64,000 nt of DNA from Acidisarcina sp963790505 (GTDB taxonomy: Bacteria > Acidobacteriota > Terriglobia > Terriglobales > Acidobacteriaceae), in contig CAWBOT010000004.1 in assembly GCA_963790505.1 (NCBI GenBank), forward strand, positions 558,001 through 622,000, read 5' to 3'. Shown here piece by piece: positions 27,434-35,844 of this stretch. Made by a program: the position numbers and the translations under genes. The notes under the pieces were generated by a model, which was not told the DNA's origin, did no database searches, and worked only from the letters and a program-made list of their open reading frames with translations. Positions within the stretch are counted from its first letter, which is position 1; every line of letters begins with the position of its first letter.

Positions 27434-28306
27434 ATGCCGGGGCCAGTAATCTTGCAGGACATGTCCAGGGTGCTCGGAGTAGTGAATCAGAAGGGTGGCG
27501 TAGGAAAAACTACCACCGCCATCAATCTTTCCGCGGCGCTGGCGATGGAGGGCTTACGGTGCCTATTGATCGACTGCGATCCTCAGGCAAACTCGACCGG
27601 CGGCTATGGTTTCCCGCGGGATGACGATCGGGAGTCGATCTACGACGTTCTGGTGGGAGAAGCGACCCTGGCTGGGGCTGCTCTGCAAACGGAGATCGAA
27701 ACGCTCAAACTCGTTCCGTCGAGCAAAAACCTGATCGGGGCCAACGTCGAGCTAATCCAGGTGGAGCGGCGCGCCTACCGGTTGAAGGACGCAGTGGACG
27801 CGGTGAGGGCAGATTATGACTACATCCTGTTGGATTGCCCGCCGGCGCTGGATTTGCTGACTTTGAACGCGCTGGTAGCGGCCGATCGCCTGCTGGTGCC
27901 GATGCAGGCGGAATATTTTGCCCTCGAGGGGATCAGCGAGTTGATGAACACGCTGGAGCGGGTACGAGGTGCGTTCAATCCCGAGCTTGAGATCGAGGGA
28001 GTGCTGCTGACCATGTATGACGACCGCACAAATTTGGCACAGCAGGTAACCGAGAATCTCAGGGAGTTTTTCAAGGAAAAGCTGCTGAAGACGGCGATTC
28101 CGCGGAATGTGCGGCTGGCCGAAGCGCCAAGCTACGGGAAACCGGTGTTGCTTTATGACCCGAAATCACGAGGCGCGGAGAGTTACCGCGAGCTGGGAAT
28201 GGAGATTTTGAAGCGTCATCAGGTAGAGAGCCCGAAGGCCAAGGCGCGCAAAGCGGCCGCTGCCACCAGGGGCGAAGTCACGGTCAAGTTCTGGCCGTAC
28301 GGTTGA
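27434..28306 (+). CDS. parA: Chromosome-partitioning ATPase ParA (Soj family)
   Basis: 290 residues from the ATG at 27434, or 281 from an in-frame ATG at 27461 that sits closer to the usual family start. A deviant Walker A motif KGGVGKTT is followed by LIDCDPQANST, the Walker B strand YDYILLDCPPALDLLT and APSYGKPVLLYD, all ParA/MinD signatures. It forms DNA-bound ATP dimers that move ParB-parS complexes. A Lys/Ala-rich C-terminal extension (KAKARKAAAATRG) follows the core. parB lies 86 bases downstream and two parS sites lie upstream. Confidence 0.95.
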   Translation: MPGPVILQDMSRVLGVVNQKGGVGKTTTAINLSAALAMEGLRCLLIDCDPQANSTGGYGFPRDDDRESIYDVLVGEATLAGAALQTEIETLKLVPSSKNLIGANVELIQVERRAYRLKDAVDAVRADYDYILLDCPPALDLLTLNALVAADRLLVPMQAEYFALEGISELMNTLERVRGAFNPELEIEGVLLTMYDDRTNLAQQVTENLREFFKEKLLKTAIPRNVRLAEAPSYGKPVLLYDPKSRGAESYRELGMEILKRHQVESPKAKARKAAAATRGEVTVKFWPYG

Positions 28307-28392
28307 TGGTGAGCCGACGGGTTTTACCTTTCGCTTAAGCATTGAATTTGCACCAGATCGACAGGGATTTCAGAAGATAGGAAGTTTGCACC

Positions 28393-29304
28393 ATGAGCAC
28401 CGTCACGGAACCTGCAAAACGTCGCGCCCTAGGCAAGGGCCTTGAATCGCTACTGCCTTCGCGGCCCACCACACCGCCTCCGCAGGCCGCCGCTCCCGTT
28501 GCTGCCGAGACGCCGTCGGGCAAGCCGCGCGAGATTGCGGTCGAAAGTATCGAACGCAACCCCTTTCAGACGCGGACCCGCTTCGACGAAGAGCAGCTGG
28601 AAGAGTTGGCGGCATCCATTGCAGCCACCGGTGTGGTGCAGCCGATTTTAGTGCGGCCGCTACCGGGCGACCGCTTCCAGTTGATTGCCGGAGAGCGGCG
28701 TTGGCTGGCGTCGCAGAAGGCCGGCAAGGCGACGATTCCGGCGATGGTTCGAACCGTCTCTGACGAGCAAGCCATGGAGATGACGATCGTCGAGAACCTG
28801 CAGCGGGCCGACCTGAACCCGATGGAGCAGGCGCGCGCCTTCGACAGGCTGACACGCGATTTCAAGATGACCCAGGAGCAGATGGCGCAGCGGACGGGGA
28901 AGAACCGGACTTCGATTGCCAATTTCATGCGCCTGCTTCGCCTGCCTGCGGAGATCCAGGTCAAGGTCGAGGGTGGCGAGCTTAGCTTCGGCCACGCTCG
29001 CGCCTTACTGGCGCTGGAAAATGCCGAGGCGATTCTGAAGGCAGCGCAGAAGGTGGGGGCTCTCTCCATGTCCGTCCGGCAGACGGAGACGCTGGTGCAG
29101 GGGATGCTCCATCCGGAGGCGAAGGCCAAGAGCGAGACCAAGGAGGAGCCGCTCGACCCCAATGTTCGCGAGGCGCAGGACCGGCTACAGCGGGCGCTAG
29201 GGCTGAAGGTGCGGATTCATGACAAGAATGGGCGCGGCCAAGTGATTATTGAGTACGCGCGCCTCGAGGATTTCGACGCGCTTCTGGAGGCTATCGCTGG
29301 CTAA
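28393..29304 (+). CDS. parB: Chromosome-partitioning protein ParB (Spo0J family)
   Basis: 303 residues. The N-terminus RRALGKGLESLLPS is the conserved ParA-interacting tail. The ParB/Srx CTPase domain (about 45-135) has FQTRTRFDEEQLEELAASI, GERRWLASQKAG and the catalytic ENLQRADLNPMEQARAF. The helix-turn-helix region has MTQEQMAQRTGKNRTSIANF, and a C-terminal dimerisation domain ends the protein. It binds parS and spreads as a CTP-dependent clamp. Two matching parS sites lie about 1.1 kb upstream. Confidence 0.96.
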   Translation: MSTVTEPAKRRALGKGLESLLPSRPTTPPPQAAAPVAAETPSGKPREIAVESIERNPFQTRTRFDEEQLEELAASIAATGVVQPILVRPLPGDRFQLIAGERRWLASQKAGKATIPAMVRTVSDEQAMEMTIVENLQRADLNPMEQARAFDRLTRDFKMTQEQMAQRTGKNRTSIANFMRLLRLPAEIQVKVEGGELSFGHARALLALENAEAILKAAQKVGALSMSVRQTETLVQGMLHPEAKAKSETKEEPLDPNVREAQDRLQRALGLKVRIHDKNGRGQVIIEYARLEDFDALLEAIAG

Positions 29305-29319
29305 AGGCAGGATCGGGAC

Positions 29320-30156
29320 ATGGCCCTGGTAGAAGTTGCCGGGTTGTCGAAGAGCTATCCTCATCGCGCGTCTGCGAACACCGAACCAAGGAGAGACGGC
29401 GGCGCCGAAGCCGCTGGGCGCGCTCTGGTCGTCGACGCTGTCACGTTTTCCATAGCGCGCGGCGAGACGCTGGGCCTCGTTGGCGAGTCGGGCTCAGGTA
29501 AGAGCACGGTTGCGCGAATGATTCTGGGGCTGATCGAGCCGGATTCGGGCACCGTGGTCGTCGATGGTCAGGCAATCTTCGATGGCAAGAGGGGCGCCTC
29601 ACGATCGGGGATGCGGAGGGCGCGGCGGCGAATGCAGCCGGTCTTTCAGGACCCATTTGCGGCGTTAAACCCGCGCATGAGGGTCGCGGACATCGTGACG
29701 GAGCCGCTAAAGATTTTTCGGGGCGAAGAAGGTGTGGACGCGAGCCGGGAGGGATTGCGCCGGCAAGCCTCCGATCTGATGCGGGCGGTGGGGCTGGAGG
29801 AGTCGGCGCTGGCGCGCTATCCCCACGAATTCTCCGGCGGCCAGCGGCAACGAATCAACATTGCACGCGCGCTGGCGTTGCGTCCTGAATTGCTGATTTT
29901 GGATGAGCCAGTTTCAGCGCTGGATGTCAGCGTTGGGGCGCAGGTGGTGAACCTGCTGCGAGACCTGCAGAAGGAATTTAGCCTGACTTATCTTTTTATC
30001 TCTCATTCGATGCCGCTCGTTCGCTACCTCTCGACCAATATCGCAGTCATGCGGAAAGGAAAGTTGGTCGAGACCGGGAGCTGCGAAGCTATCTGTAACA
30101 GTCCCGGTGACGAATACACGCGCTCGCTCCTGGCAGCGACACCGGAAATTGGCTAA
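29320..30156 (+). CDS. Peptide-type ABC transporter ATP-binding protein (OppF/DppF-like)
   Basis: 278 residues with Walker A GESGSGKST, Q-loop PVFQDPFAALNPRM (the QDP...LNPR pattern of Opp/Dpp ATPases), signature FSGGQRQR and Walker B LLILDEPVSALD. It starts 16 bases after parB and is probably co-transcribed. No partner ATPase, permease or binding protein is near it, so it is an orphan subunit in this window. A poorly conserved insert lies at residues 17-36. Confidence 0.85.
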   Translation: MALVEVAGLSKSYPHRASANTEPRRDGGAEAAGRALVVDAVTFSIARGETLGLVGESGSGKSTVARMILGLIEPDSGTVVVDGQAIFDGKRGASRSGMRRARRRMQPVFQDPFAALNPRMRVADIVTEPLKIFRGEEGVDASREGLRRQASDLMRAVGLEESALARYPHEFSGGQRQRINIARALALRPELLILDEPVSALDVSVGAQVVNLLRDLQKEFSLTYLFISHSMPLVRYLSTNIAVMRKGKLVETGSCEAICNSPGDEYTRSLLAATPEIG

Positions 30157-30251
30157 GTCATTCATTAAGCAACTAGTTGACGTGCTTCTTGATCTGTATC
30201 AGTAGCGGTGACGTATTGGCGGAAGAGCGATAGAAAGTAGAATCAAGAGAA

Positions 30252-31064
30252 ATGTCGCTTAGCCCAACCTGGCCGCACGCGTGGCTGCTGCTTGCCTCCA
30301 TGCTGGCTGGCGCGCTGAACGCGATGGCGGGCGGGGGCTCCTTTCTATCGTTCCCGGCGCTGCTAGGGACGGGAATCCTGCCCATCCCGGCAAATGCCAC
30401 CAACACGGTGGCTTTGTGGCCGGGGCAGTTCGCCTCGATCGCGGCGTATTGGGAGGATCTGAAGCACAACTTTCGTCTGCTTGTGCCGTTGGGGAGCGCG
30501 GCGTTGCTGGGCGGCCTTGCGGGTGGCATCGTCTTGCTAAGGACAGGGCAGGCCACGTTTCTTCATCTGGTGCCCTGGTTGTTGCTGGTAGCGGCGCTGC
30601 TCTTTGCGGCGAGCAATCCGATTTCGAAGTGGCTGCAGCGGCGGGCAGCTCAGCGCAAGCTGGCACACGATATGAGTGGCGGGAGATTGCCGGCTTCAAG
30701 ACTCTCGCTGATTCCGCTATTTCTAGGGATGGTGGTGGTGTGCTTCTATATCGGGTATTTTGGCGCCGGAGCAGGTTTCCTGGTGATGTCCCTGCTGGCC
30801 ATTTTTGGCGTCGAAGACATCAACCAGATCAACGCTCTCAAGGTGGTCACGACGTGCCTGGCAAACGGGATCGCGGTGGTGACTTTCATCGTTGAGAGGC
30901 AAGTGGTTTGGCACTATTGCCTGCTAATGATGGTGACGGCGGCTGTGGGTGGGTATCTCGGGGGAAGATATTCACGCCGGGTCGATGCGCGGATTATGCG
31001 GATGGCGGTGGTGGCGATCGGGTTAGGGATGTCGGCTTATTTCTTCTGGAGAGAGGCAAGCTGA
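30252..31064 (+). CDS. TauE/SafE (TSUP) family anion exporter
   Basis: 270 residues with about eight transmembrane helices. The N-terminal repeat has LLASMLAGALNAMAGGGSFL followed by SFPALLGTGILPI, the TSUP hallmark. The second repeat begins IPLFLGMVVVCFYIGYFGAG followed by AGFLVM. Family members export sulfite, sulfoacetate or other organosulfur anions, or act on unknown substrates. The gene stands alone: its neighbours are unrelated and a convergent DUF302 gene follows. Confidence 0.88.
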   Translation: MSLSPTWPHAWLLLASMLAGALNAMAGGGSFLSFPALLGTGILPIPANATNTVALWPGQFASIAAYWEDLKHNFRLLVPLGSAALLGGLAGGIVLLRTGQATFLHLVPWLLLVAALLFAASNPISKWLQRRAAQRKLAHDMSGGRLPASRLSLIPLFLGMVVVCFYIGYFGAGAGFLVMSLLAIFGVEDINQINALKVVTTCLANGIAVVTFIVERQVVWHYCLLMMVTAAVGGYLGGRYSRRVDARIMRMAVVAIGLGMSAYFFWREAS

Positions 31065-31141
31065 GGAGGCAATGGTTGGCCGTGCCTGTCGCCAATCCAT
31101 CGAGCCTGGGCTGCGCCACTTCGCGCAAGACAGCAATCCTC

Positions 31142-31522
31142 TTACGTGAGCGAAGAGGCCAGCGCTCCGGCGGCGGCGATGTTGGCGACGAGCTCGTTGG
31201 GAAATCCGTGGCGCTCCTGGAGGTAGGCGGGATCGTTCCACGAGAGCCAGACTTTTCCCTCGGCATCTTCAGCCACCAGAATCTTCAGCGGCAGGTCGAG
31301 AGCGGTCGAAGGCGCAGCGAGCATGAGCGGCGTTCCGCCTTTGGGGTTGCCGAAGATCAGCAATTTGGTCGGCGGCATCTTGAGGCCCGCGCTGGCTGCT
31401 TCGCCGGAGTGGTCGATGACGGCAAAGAGCTTGATGCCCTTCTCGCGAAGTGTAGCCTCGAGTTTCGCGACCGTTTCGTCAACGGAGTGGCTGGTTTGCC
31501 TGGTGATGATTCCCTGCTGCAT
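31142..31522 (-). CDS. DUF302 domain protein
   Basis: 126 residues. The pattern HSVDETVAKLEATLREKGIK followed by LFAVIDHSGEAASAG, then PPTKLLIFGNPKGGTPLM and PLKILVAEDAEGKVWLSWND, is diagnostic of DUF302, a small alpha/beta fold. It has no signal peptide. Function is unknown; the family is often found near redox or metal-stress genes. It is divergent from the GntR operon at 31667. Confidence 0.85.
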   Translation of the reverse strand: MQQGIITRQTSHSVDETVAKLEATLREKGIKLFAVIDHSGEAASAGLKMPPTKLLIFGNPKGGTPLMLAAPSTALDLPLKILVAEDAEGKVWLSWNDPAYLQERHGFPNELVANIAAAGALASSLT

Positions 31523-31628
31523 CGGTGTGACCCTCCTGGATCGTCTTCCGATAGGAAGATGCCCGTAGAAAAGAATACCCCGGCGGGAAGTGCCGCAAAC
31601 TATTTCCGAGGAAGAGAAAAATTTCCGC

Positions 31629-31664
31629 TTGACAAATTCTTCAACCGTATTAGTGTATTAATAC
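31629..31664 (+). promoter_or_regulatory. Promoter and palindromic operator of the GntR-ABC operon
   Basis: A TTGACA -35 box lies at 31629-31634. Downstream, an inverted repeat GTATTA-N6-TAATAC at 31647-31664 covers the -10 region and ends two bases before the GntR start codon at 31667. Such AT-rich palindromes are typical YtrA-type GntR operators. Autorepression of the operon is the likely mode. The transcript would have a very short leader. Confidence 0.65.
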
Positions 31665-31666
31665 AA

Positions 31667-32068
31667 ATGCTGATACGCGTCCAACCCGGCCTCGGTACTC
31701 CGATCTATCTGCAAATAGAATCCCAGGTGAAGCACGCCATAGCAGCGGGCGCGCTCAACCAGGACGACGCGCTGCCTCCGGTGCGGAAACTGGCGGCCGA
31801 GTTGCGCATCAACCCGAACACTGTGGCCCGCGCGTATCAGAACCTGGAACGCGATGGAGTGCTGCGAACTGTGCCGGGCGGAGGCTGCTACGTCGATGCG
31901 CAGAGCCCCGGATTGCTGAAGTCGGAGAAGCTGCGCCGCCTGACCCCGCTGGCCACACAGCTTGCGGTCGAGGCAAAGCAGTTGCGGCTGCCGCGAAAAG
32001 AGCTGGTGCAACTAGTGGAAGATTCCTATGACGGGCTTCAAAGGACAAACACGGGAGGGGCGCAATGA
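31667..32068 (+). CDS. GntR-family (YtrA subfamily) transcriptional regulator
   Basis: 133 residues. A winged helix-turn-helix spans about 10-75 with PIYLQIESQVKHAIAAGAL, LPPVRKLAAELRINPNTVAR and AYQNLERDGVLRTVPGGG. The short helical C-terminus without an effector-binding domain is the YtrA type. The start codon overlaps nothing and lies beside the palindromic operator. Its stop overlaps the ABC ATPase start (ATGA), so the regulator controls its own transporter operon, as in YtrABC systems. Confidence 0.9.
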   Translation: MLIRVQPGLGTPIYLQIESQVKHAIAAGALNQDDALPPVRKLAAELRINPNTVARAYQNLERDGVLRTVPGGGCYVDAQSPGLLKSEKLRRLTPLATQLAVEAKQLRLPRKELVQLVEDSYDGLQRTNTGGAQ

Positions 32069-32970
32069 GCGATCTCGCTATCGAAACACAGTCGCTGCAT
32101 AAACACTACGGCGCTCTCCGCGCGGTCGACGGGCTGGAACTGCGTGTGCCACGCGGGTCGGTCTATGGATTTCTGGGCCGCAATGGGGCTGGAAAGACGA
32201 CGGCGATCCGCATGCTGGGCGGACTCGCGCACCCCAGCAGCGGCACGATGCGGGTGCTCGACCTCGACCCGCAAACCGAGCGTGTCGCAGTCCTGGCGCG
32301 AACGGGCTTCGTGATCGACAAGATGCTGATGCCATCGATGACAGGCAATGACCTGGTGCGATTCAACCGGGCCTTCTATCCGCGCTGGTCGGACGCTCTG
32401 GCGAGCAAGTATGCAGAAGCGCTGGAGGTGCCCATGGACCGGAAGTTCCGCAAGCTCTCAACCGGGAACCAGACCAAGCTCGGTCTTTTGCTGGCGCTTT
32501 CGCAGGGAGCAGAGCTGCTGGTGCTCGACGAGCCGACGGCGGGGCTGGACCCGGTGGTGACGGACCAGCTGCTGCGGGTGCTCGTGGATGACTTTGCGAA
32601 CGAAGGACGCACGTTGTTCCTCTCGTCGCATCACCTTTCCGAGATCGAGCGCGTGGCGGACTGGGTGGGCATCATCGACCACGGCAAGCTGCTGCTAGAA
32701 GCGCGGCTCGATGATGTGCGCGCCAACTTTCGCCGGGTTCGAGCGGTGGGCGAGAGTCTGCCGGTTGGCGCCCGCAGCGAGATCTTCACGACGAAGACCG
32801 GCGAGGGGACTACCGAATATGTGGTCCGCGCCAATGCGGATGCGTTTATCGCGGAGCTAAGCAACGGGGGCGCGACAGTGCTCGACCTCACCCCGATGAA
32901 CCTGTCGGAAATCTTTCTCGAAGTGGTTGGAAAGGGGGATGCGAATGTACCTATGGAAGTATTGGCGTGA
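32065..32970 (+). CDS. ABC transporter ATP-binding protein (YtrB-like)
   Basis: 301 residues. Walker A GRNGAGKTT, an unusual signature LSTGNQTKLGLLLALSQG (STGNQ in place of SGGQ, common in YtrB/BcrA-like ATPases) and Walker B LLVLDEPTAGLDP are present. A C-terminal domain of about 80 residues follows. It is translationally coupled to the GntR regulator upstream and overlaps the permease gene downstream. YtrA-linked systems are often induced by cell-wall antibiotics; the substrate here is unknown. Confidence 0.9.
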   Translation: MSDLAIETQSLHKHYGALRAVDGLELRVPRGSVYGFLGRNGAGKTTAIRMLGGLAHPSSGTMRVLDLDPQTERVAVLARTGFVIDKMLMPSMTGNDLVRFNRAFYPRWSDALASKYAEALEVPMDRKFRKLSTGNQTKLGLLLALSQGAELLVLDEPTAGLDPVVTDQLLRVLVDDFANEGRTLFLSSHHLSEIERVADWVGIIDHGKLLLEARLDDVRANFRRVRAVGESLPVGARSEIFTTKTGEGTTEYVVRANADAFIAELSNGGATVLDLTPMNLSEIFLEVVGKGDANVPMEVLA

Positions 32971-33712
32971 AACTCGCGTTGCCTTCTGTGTGAGCCTGGC
33001 GTGTATCGCTCTTTTGTGTGTGTTGGTCCTGCGAGAGCCTGCCTTCACCTCAAACGGCGGGCCGCCGTTCAGTAATCTGGCGGGGATATTTCCCGTGACG
33101 CTGATCATTCAGGCATTTCCTGTCGCATTTATCGCGTGGCTTCTTGGCAGCTACGGTGCGGGACGCGATCTTGGCGAAAAGAGCGGGTCTTATCTCTTCA
33201 CCCGACCGGCGACGCGCAGGTCTTTCGTCTGGCGGGATTGGGGTTATGGCGCGGCGGAGCTGCTGGCGATCGTGGTGTTGCTGAATATCGTCATCGGTCT
33301 CCAGATTTATAGAGTCCTGTTGGCGATGGGCGACCCGCTGCATGGCAAGCTCTTCCTGGCGAGCGGGCCGATCAGCCTCGCCGCGCTGGTCGGGCTAAAC
33401 TGCGTTGCCGCGTTCCTGCTGGCGGCGCTCATCTTTGGGCTGTCCTACTTCTCTACTGTGCTGGTCAAGAACAGCAAGGGAGTGATGCTGGCGGCCGGAA
33501 TTGTGCTCGGCTACTTCATTCTCGGAGCAGTGCTGAAACACTATTGGCCCTCGATCAGCCTGCCCAGCCCTATACCGCCGGAGTTTGGCGAGTCGGCCTC
33601 AAATCTGCCTCAGCTTGCTGACCATCTTGGCATTTCTCTACTGATTCGCGCGGCGGTGGTTTTGCTCTTCCCGTTTGCCGCGCAGCTGGTTCTGGAGAAG
33701 ACAGACATCTGA
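32939..33712 (+). CDS. ABC transporter permease of the GntR-regulated operon
   Basis: About 257 residues from the ATG at 32939; an ATG at 32945 has an equally good Shine-Dalgarno (AAGGGGG). Six hydrophobic segments are visible, for example VAFCVSLACIALLCVLVL near the N-terminus and AAVVLLFPFAAQLVLE at the end. It overlaps the ATPase gene by about 30 bases. It is the membrane partner in the GntR-ATPase-permease operon. I cannot assign a substrate. Confidence 0.82.
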   Translation: MRMYLWKYWRETRVAFCVSLACIALLCVLVLREPAFTSNGGPPFSNLAGIFPVTLIIQAFPVAFIAWLLGSYGAGRDLGEKSGSYLFTRPATRRSFVWRDWGYGAAELLAIVVLLNIVIGLQIYRVLLAMGDPLHGKLFLASGPISLAALVGLNCVAAFLLAALIFGLSYFSTVLVKNSKGVMLAAGIVLGYFILGAVLKHYWPSISLPSPIPPEFGESASNLPQLADHLGISLLIRAAVVLLFPFAAQLVLEKTDI

Positions 33713-33770
33713 TGCATCCAGACCACGGGCAGTCTAGTCACGCGCCTGCAACGTGGGCGAGAATAGAGAT

Positions 33771-34199
33771 ATGAGTCACGAGGGAATCCGGTTTGTGAGC
33801 GAGGACGAGGCGAAGCGCGCGATGCTGTCTCGCGAGCTGCCTAAAGACGCAATTGAGCCGGTGCGGGTGAAGGTGCACAAGACCGAAGGCACGGGCATGG
33901 AGATCGACTGGAAAGACGGTCACCATAGCTCCTGGAGCTTTCGCTGGCTGCGCGATGCCTGCCCTTGCGCGACTTGCAATGAAGAGCGTGACAACGATGG
34001 CCGACGGCCGGGGGAGCCAAAGCCGGCGCCGAAGGATCCATTTGCCTTGTATAAGGCGCCGCCTTTGCCGGAAAAGGTGACTCCGATTGGCCGTTATGCG
34101 ATCAGCTTTGGCTGGAACGACGGACATGGCAGCGGGATTTATTCATGGGACTATCTGCGGCGGCATTGTGTCTGCGAGGTTTGTTTCGTTCGGTCTTGA
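33771..34199 (+). CDS. DUF971 domain protein with paired Cys clusters
   Basis: 142 residues from the ATG at 33771. The segment MEIDWKDGHHSSWSFRWLRD is the DUF971 (gamma-butyrobetaine hydroxylase N-terminal-like) hallmark. Two Cys clusters, CPCATC and CVCEVC, flank the domain and could bind zinc or an Fe-S cluster. In other bacteria DUF971 proteins are linked to Fe-S cluster carriers; the role here is unknown. The gene is isolated between the ABC operon and a long intergenic region. Confidence 0.85.
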   Translation: MSHEGIRFVSEDEAKRAMLSRELPKDAIEPVRVKVHKTEGTGMEIDWKDGHHSSWSFRWLRDACPCATCNEERDNDGRRPGEPKPAPKDPFALYKAPPLPEKVTPIGRYAISFGWNDGHGSGIYSWDYLRRHCVCEVCFVRS

Positions 34200-34616
34200 G
34201 GGTTTGTTCCTCCCACCCTTCAGTGGTTGAGGTCGACTCATTCGGATCCCGCATTTGCTGCAAGAGTTGAGGGGACTGTTGCGGGGGCGTATCGCAGGGA
34301 CCCTTCCTCCCGATGGTCGTCAGGATGACGTTCGCTCCTAATTGAGAGTTCGTTCTACCCCAACTTGTGTGAGACAGGGTTAGTTTGGGTAATCACTATG
34401 CTGACTAACCCAACTTTTGCCGTTTCCACACTTCGTAAGGGAAAACGATAGCTATGACGAGGACTACCGCATGACTGGTTCGGCTTGCCCACAGGTGGTT
34501 CCCCGTCCACCCGGTTAGTCTCCGTAGAAAGTGATTAGGCTTAACGAGCCTCCAACGATTAGGAGCACTGTGAGCTTGAGGTCCATGCGGTCTTTCATGC
34601 TGGCGTCCTCTCACGC
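34200..34616. other. Intergenic region with a possible 27-codon membrane peptide
   Basis: No large gene is seen. On the minus strand an ATG at 34598, preceded by the strong Shine-Dalgarno AGAGGA, opens a 27-codon frame (to 34515) with a hydrophobic core LTVLLIVGGSLSLITF. In another frame, 34405-34500 encodes a second hydrophobic segment, AVVLVIAIVFPYEVWKRQK. Adding one base would join them into a two-helix protein of about 64 residues. Given the other one-base lesions in the window this is possible but unproven. The rest, 34200-34400, looks non-coding. Confidence 0.4.
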
Positions 34617-35717
34617 CTATTTTGAAGCGGCCCAGGCCATGCCGTCGGGCTCTCCTCCAGCGTCGATCTTTCCGGTCATCGTTAGTGTCTTGAGGTCGAT
34701 GATTGCGACGTAGCTGTCTGGGGTGCAGGCCACAAAGGCGCGTGCGCCGCCGGGCTCGATGAGTATGCCCGCTGCTCCGGTGCCGATGGGAATTCGCTTG
34801 ATCGTCTTGCGGGTGGCGACATCGATGACGACGAGATCGGAACCACCCAGCAGAGAGACCAGAGCGAGCTTGCCATCGAGGGTGAACTTGAGCCGGTTCG
34901 CGCTCTGAACGTCGGCTGGGAGAGTCTGGGTTACGGTCTTGGCATCGGGATCGATGATGGAGATGGTGCCGTCCTGGGAGTTGGCCACCCAGACTTCCTT
35001 GCCATCTGGAGAGACGTCGAAGCCCTCGGAGCCATTGCCGACCTTAATCACAGTTTCATTCCAATCGAGAGCAGGTGGACCCCCTCCGGGAGGGGGTCCG
35101 TTCGGTGCGCCGGGCGGACGGTTTCCGGGGATCGGGCCTTGTCCGGGACGGCCGGGCGGCGGGCCCATGCTGCGCAGCGTCTTCTCGATGATGCTTACTG
35201 TGCCGGAGCTGACGTTGGTGGTGATGATCCGCTTCAGGTCAGGGGAGACGTAGATCATGTGGGTGCGGTTCTGGCCGGTTCCGAGGACCCAATCGACTTT
35301 CCGGCTGGAGGGATCGTAGCTGCCGATCACTTTGGCGCCTTCTGCGGTGAACCATAGCTTTGCGGCGACGAAGGCGAGCCCGTGAGGGCCGCCGAGCACG
35401 CCGAGGTCGATCGCCGGCCGGCGCTGCTGCTCGACGAGATCGACGACTGAAAGGGAGTGGAGGCGGCCGCCACCGTAATCGGAGACATAGGCGGTGGTTC
35501 CGTCGGCTGACGCGATAACTTCGTGGGGGTCTTCGCCGACCGGAACCTTGGCAACAACCTTCAGGCTGACGGGGTCGACGATCGCCAGAGTCTGGTCGCG
35601 CTTGGATAGGACGAGCAGGGCGCTCTGCGGGGTGGTTTCCGCACCCAGCGAGGCGATGGTCAGGACCGCGAGGCAAAGAACGCAGGACAGCAAGGCGAGT
35701 CTCGAAATCCGATTCAT
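34617..35717 (-). CDS. Exported YVTN-family beta-propeller protein
   Basis: 366 residues from the ATG at 35717, which begins with a signal peptide (RLALLSCVLCLAVLTIASLG). Propeller blades repeat patterns such as VVAKVPVGEDPHEVIASADG, KEVWVANSQDGTISIIDPDA and KTIKRIPIGTGAAGILIEPG. A Pro/Gly-rich low-complexity insert (about residues 184-216) separates two blades. YVTN repeats are common in surface and periplasmic proteins of archaea and acidobacteria; function is unknown. Confidence 0.87.
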   Translation of the reverse strand: MNRISRLALLSCVLCLAVLTIASLGAETTPQSALLVLSKRDQTLAIVDPVSLKVVAKVPVGEDPHEVIASADGTTAYVSDYGGGRLHSLSVVDLVEQQRRPAIDLGVLGGPHGLAFVAAKLWFTAEGAKVIGSYDPSSRKVDWVLGTGQNRTHMIYVSPDLKRIITTNVSSGTVSIIEKTLRSMGPPPGRPGQGPIPGNRPPGAPNGPPPGGGPPALDWNETVIKVGNGSEGFDVSPDGKEVWVANSQDGTISIIDPDAKTVTQTLPADVQSANRLKFTLDGKLALVSLLGGSDLVVIDVATRKTIKRIPIGTGAAGILIEPGGARAFVACTPDSYVAIIDLKTLTMTGKIDAGGEPDGMAWAASK

Positions 35718-35844
35718 GGATGGAACGATACTCCGGTGTTTTAGGAAAGGCGAGACGTTCGACGCGACTTTAAGACACCAGGAACGAAGATCCATACAAT
35801 ATTCCCGCTCATCGGCCGTCTACCTTTATAGCAAGCGATCAGAA

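Noticed and set aside
30908..31666. N-terminal extension of the GntR gene as one 386-residue protein
   Set aside because: The upstream part overlaps the TauE/SafE gene and is antisense to the DUF302 gene; GntR family start, promoter and operator all fit the ATG at 31667.
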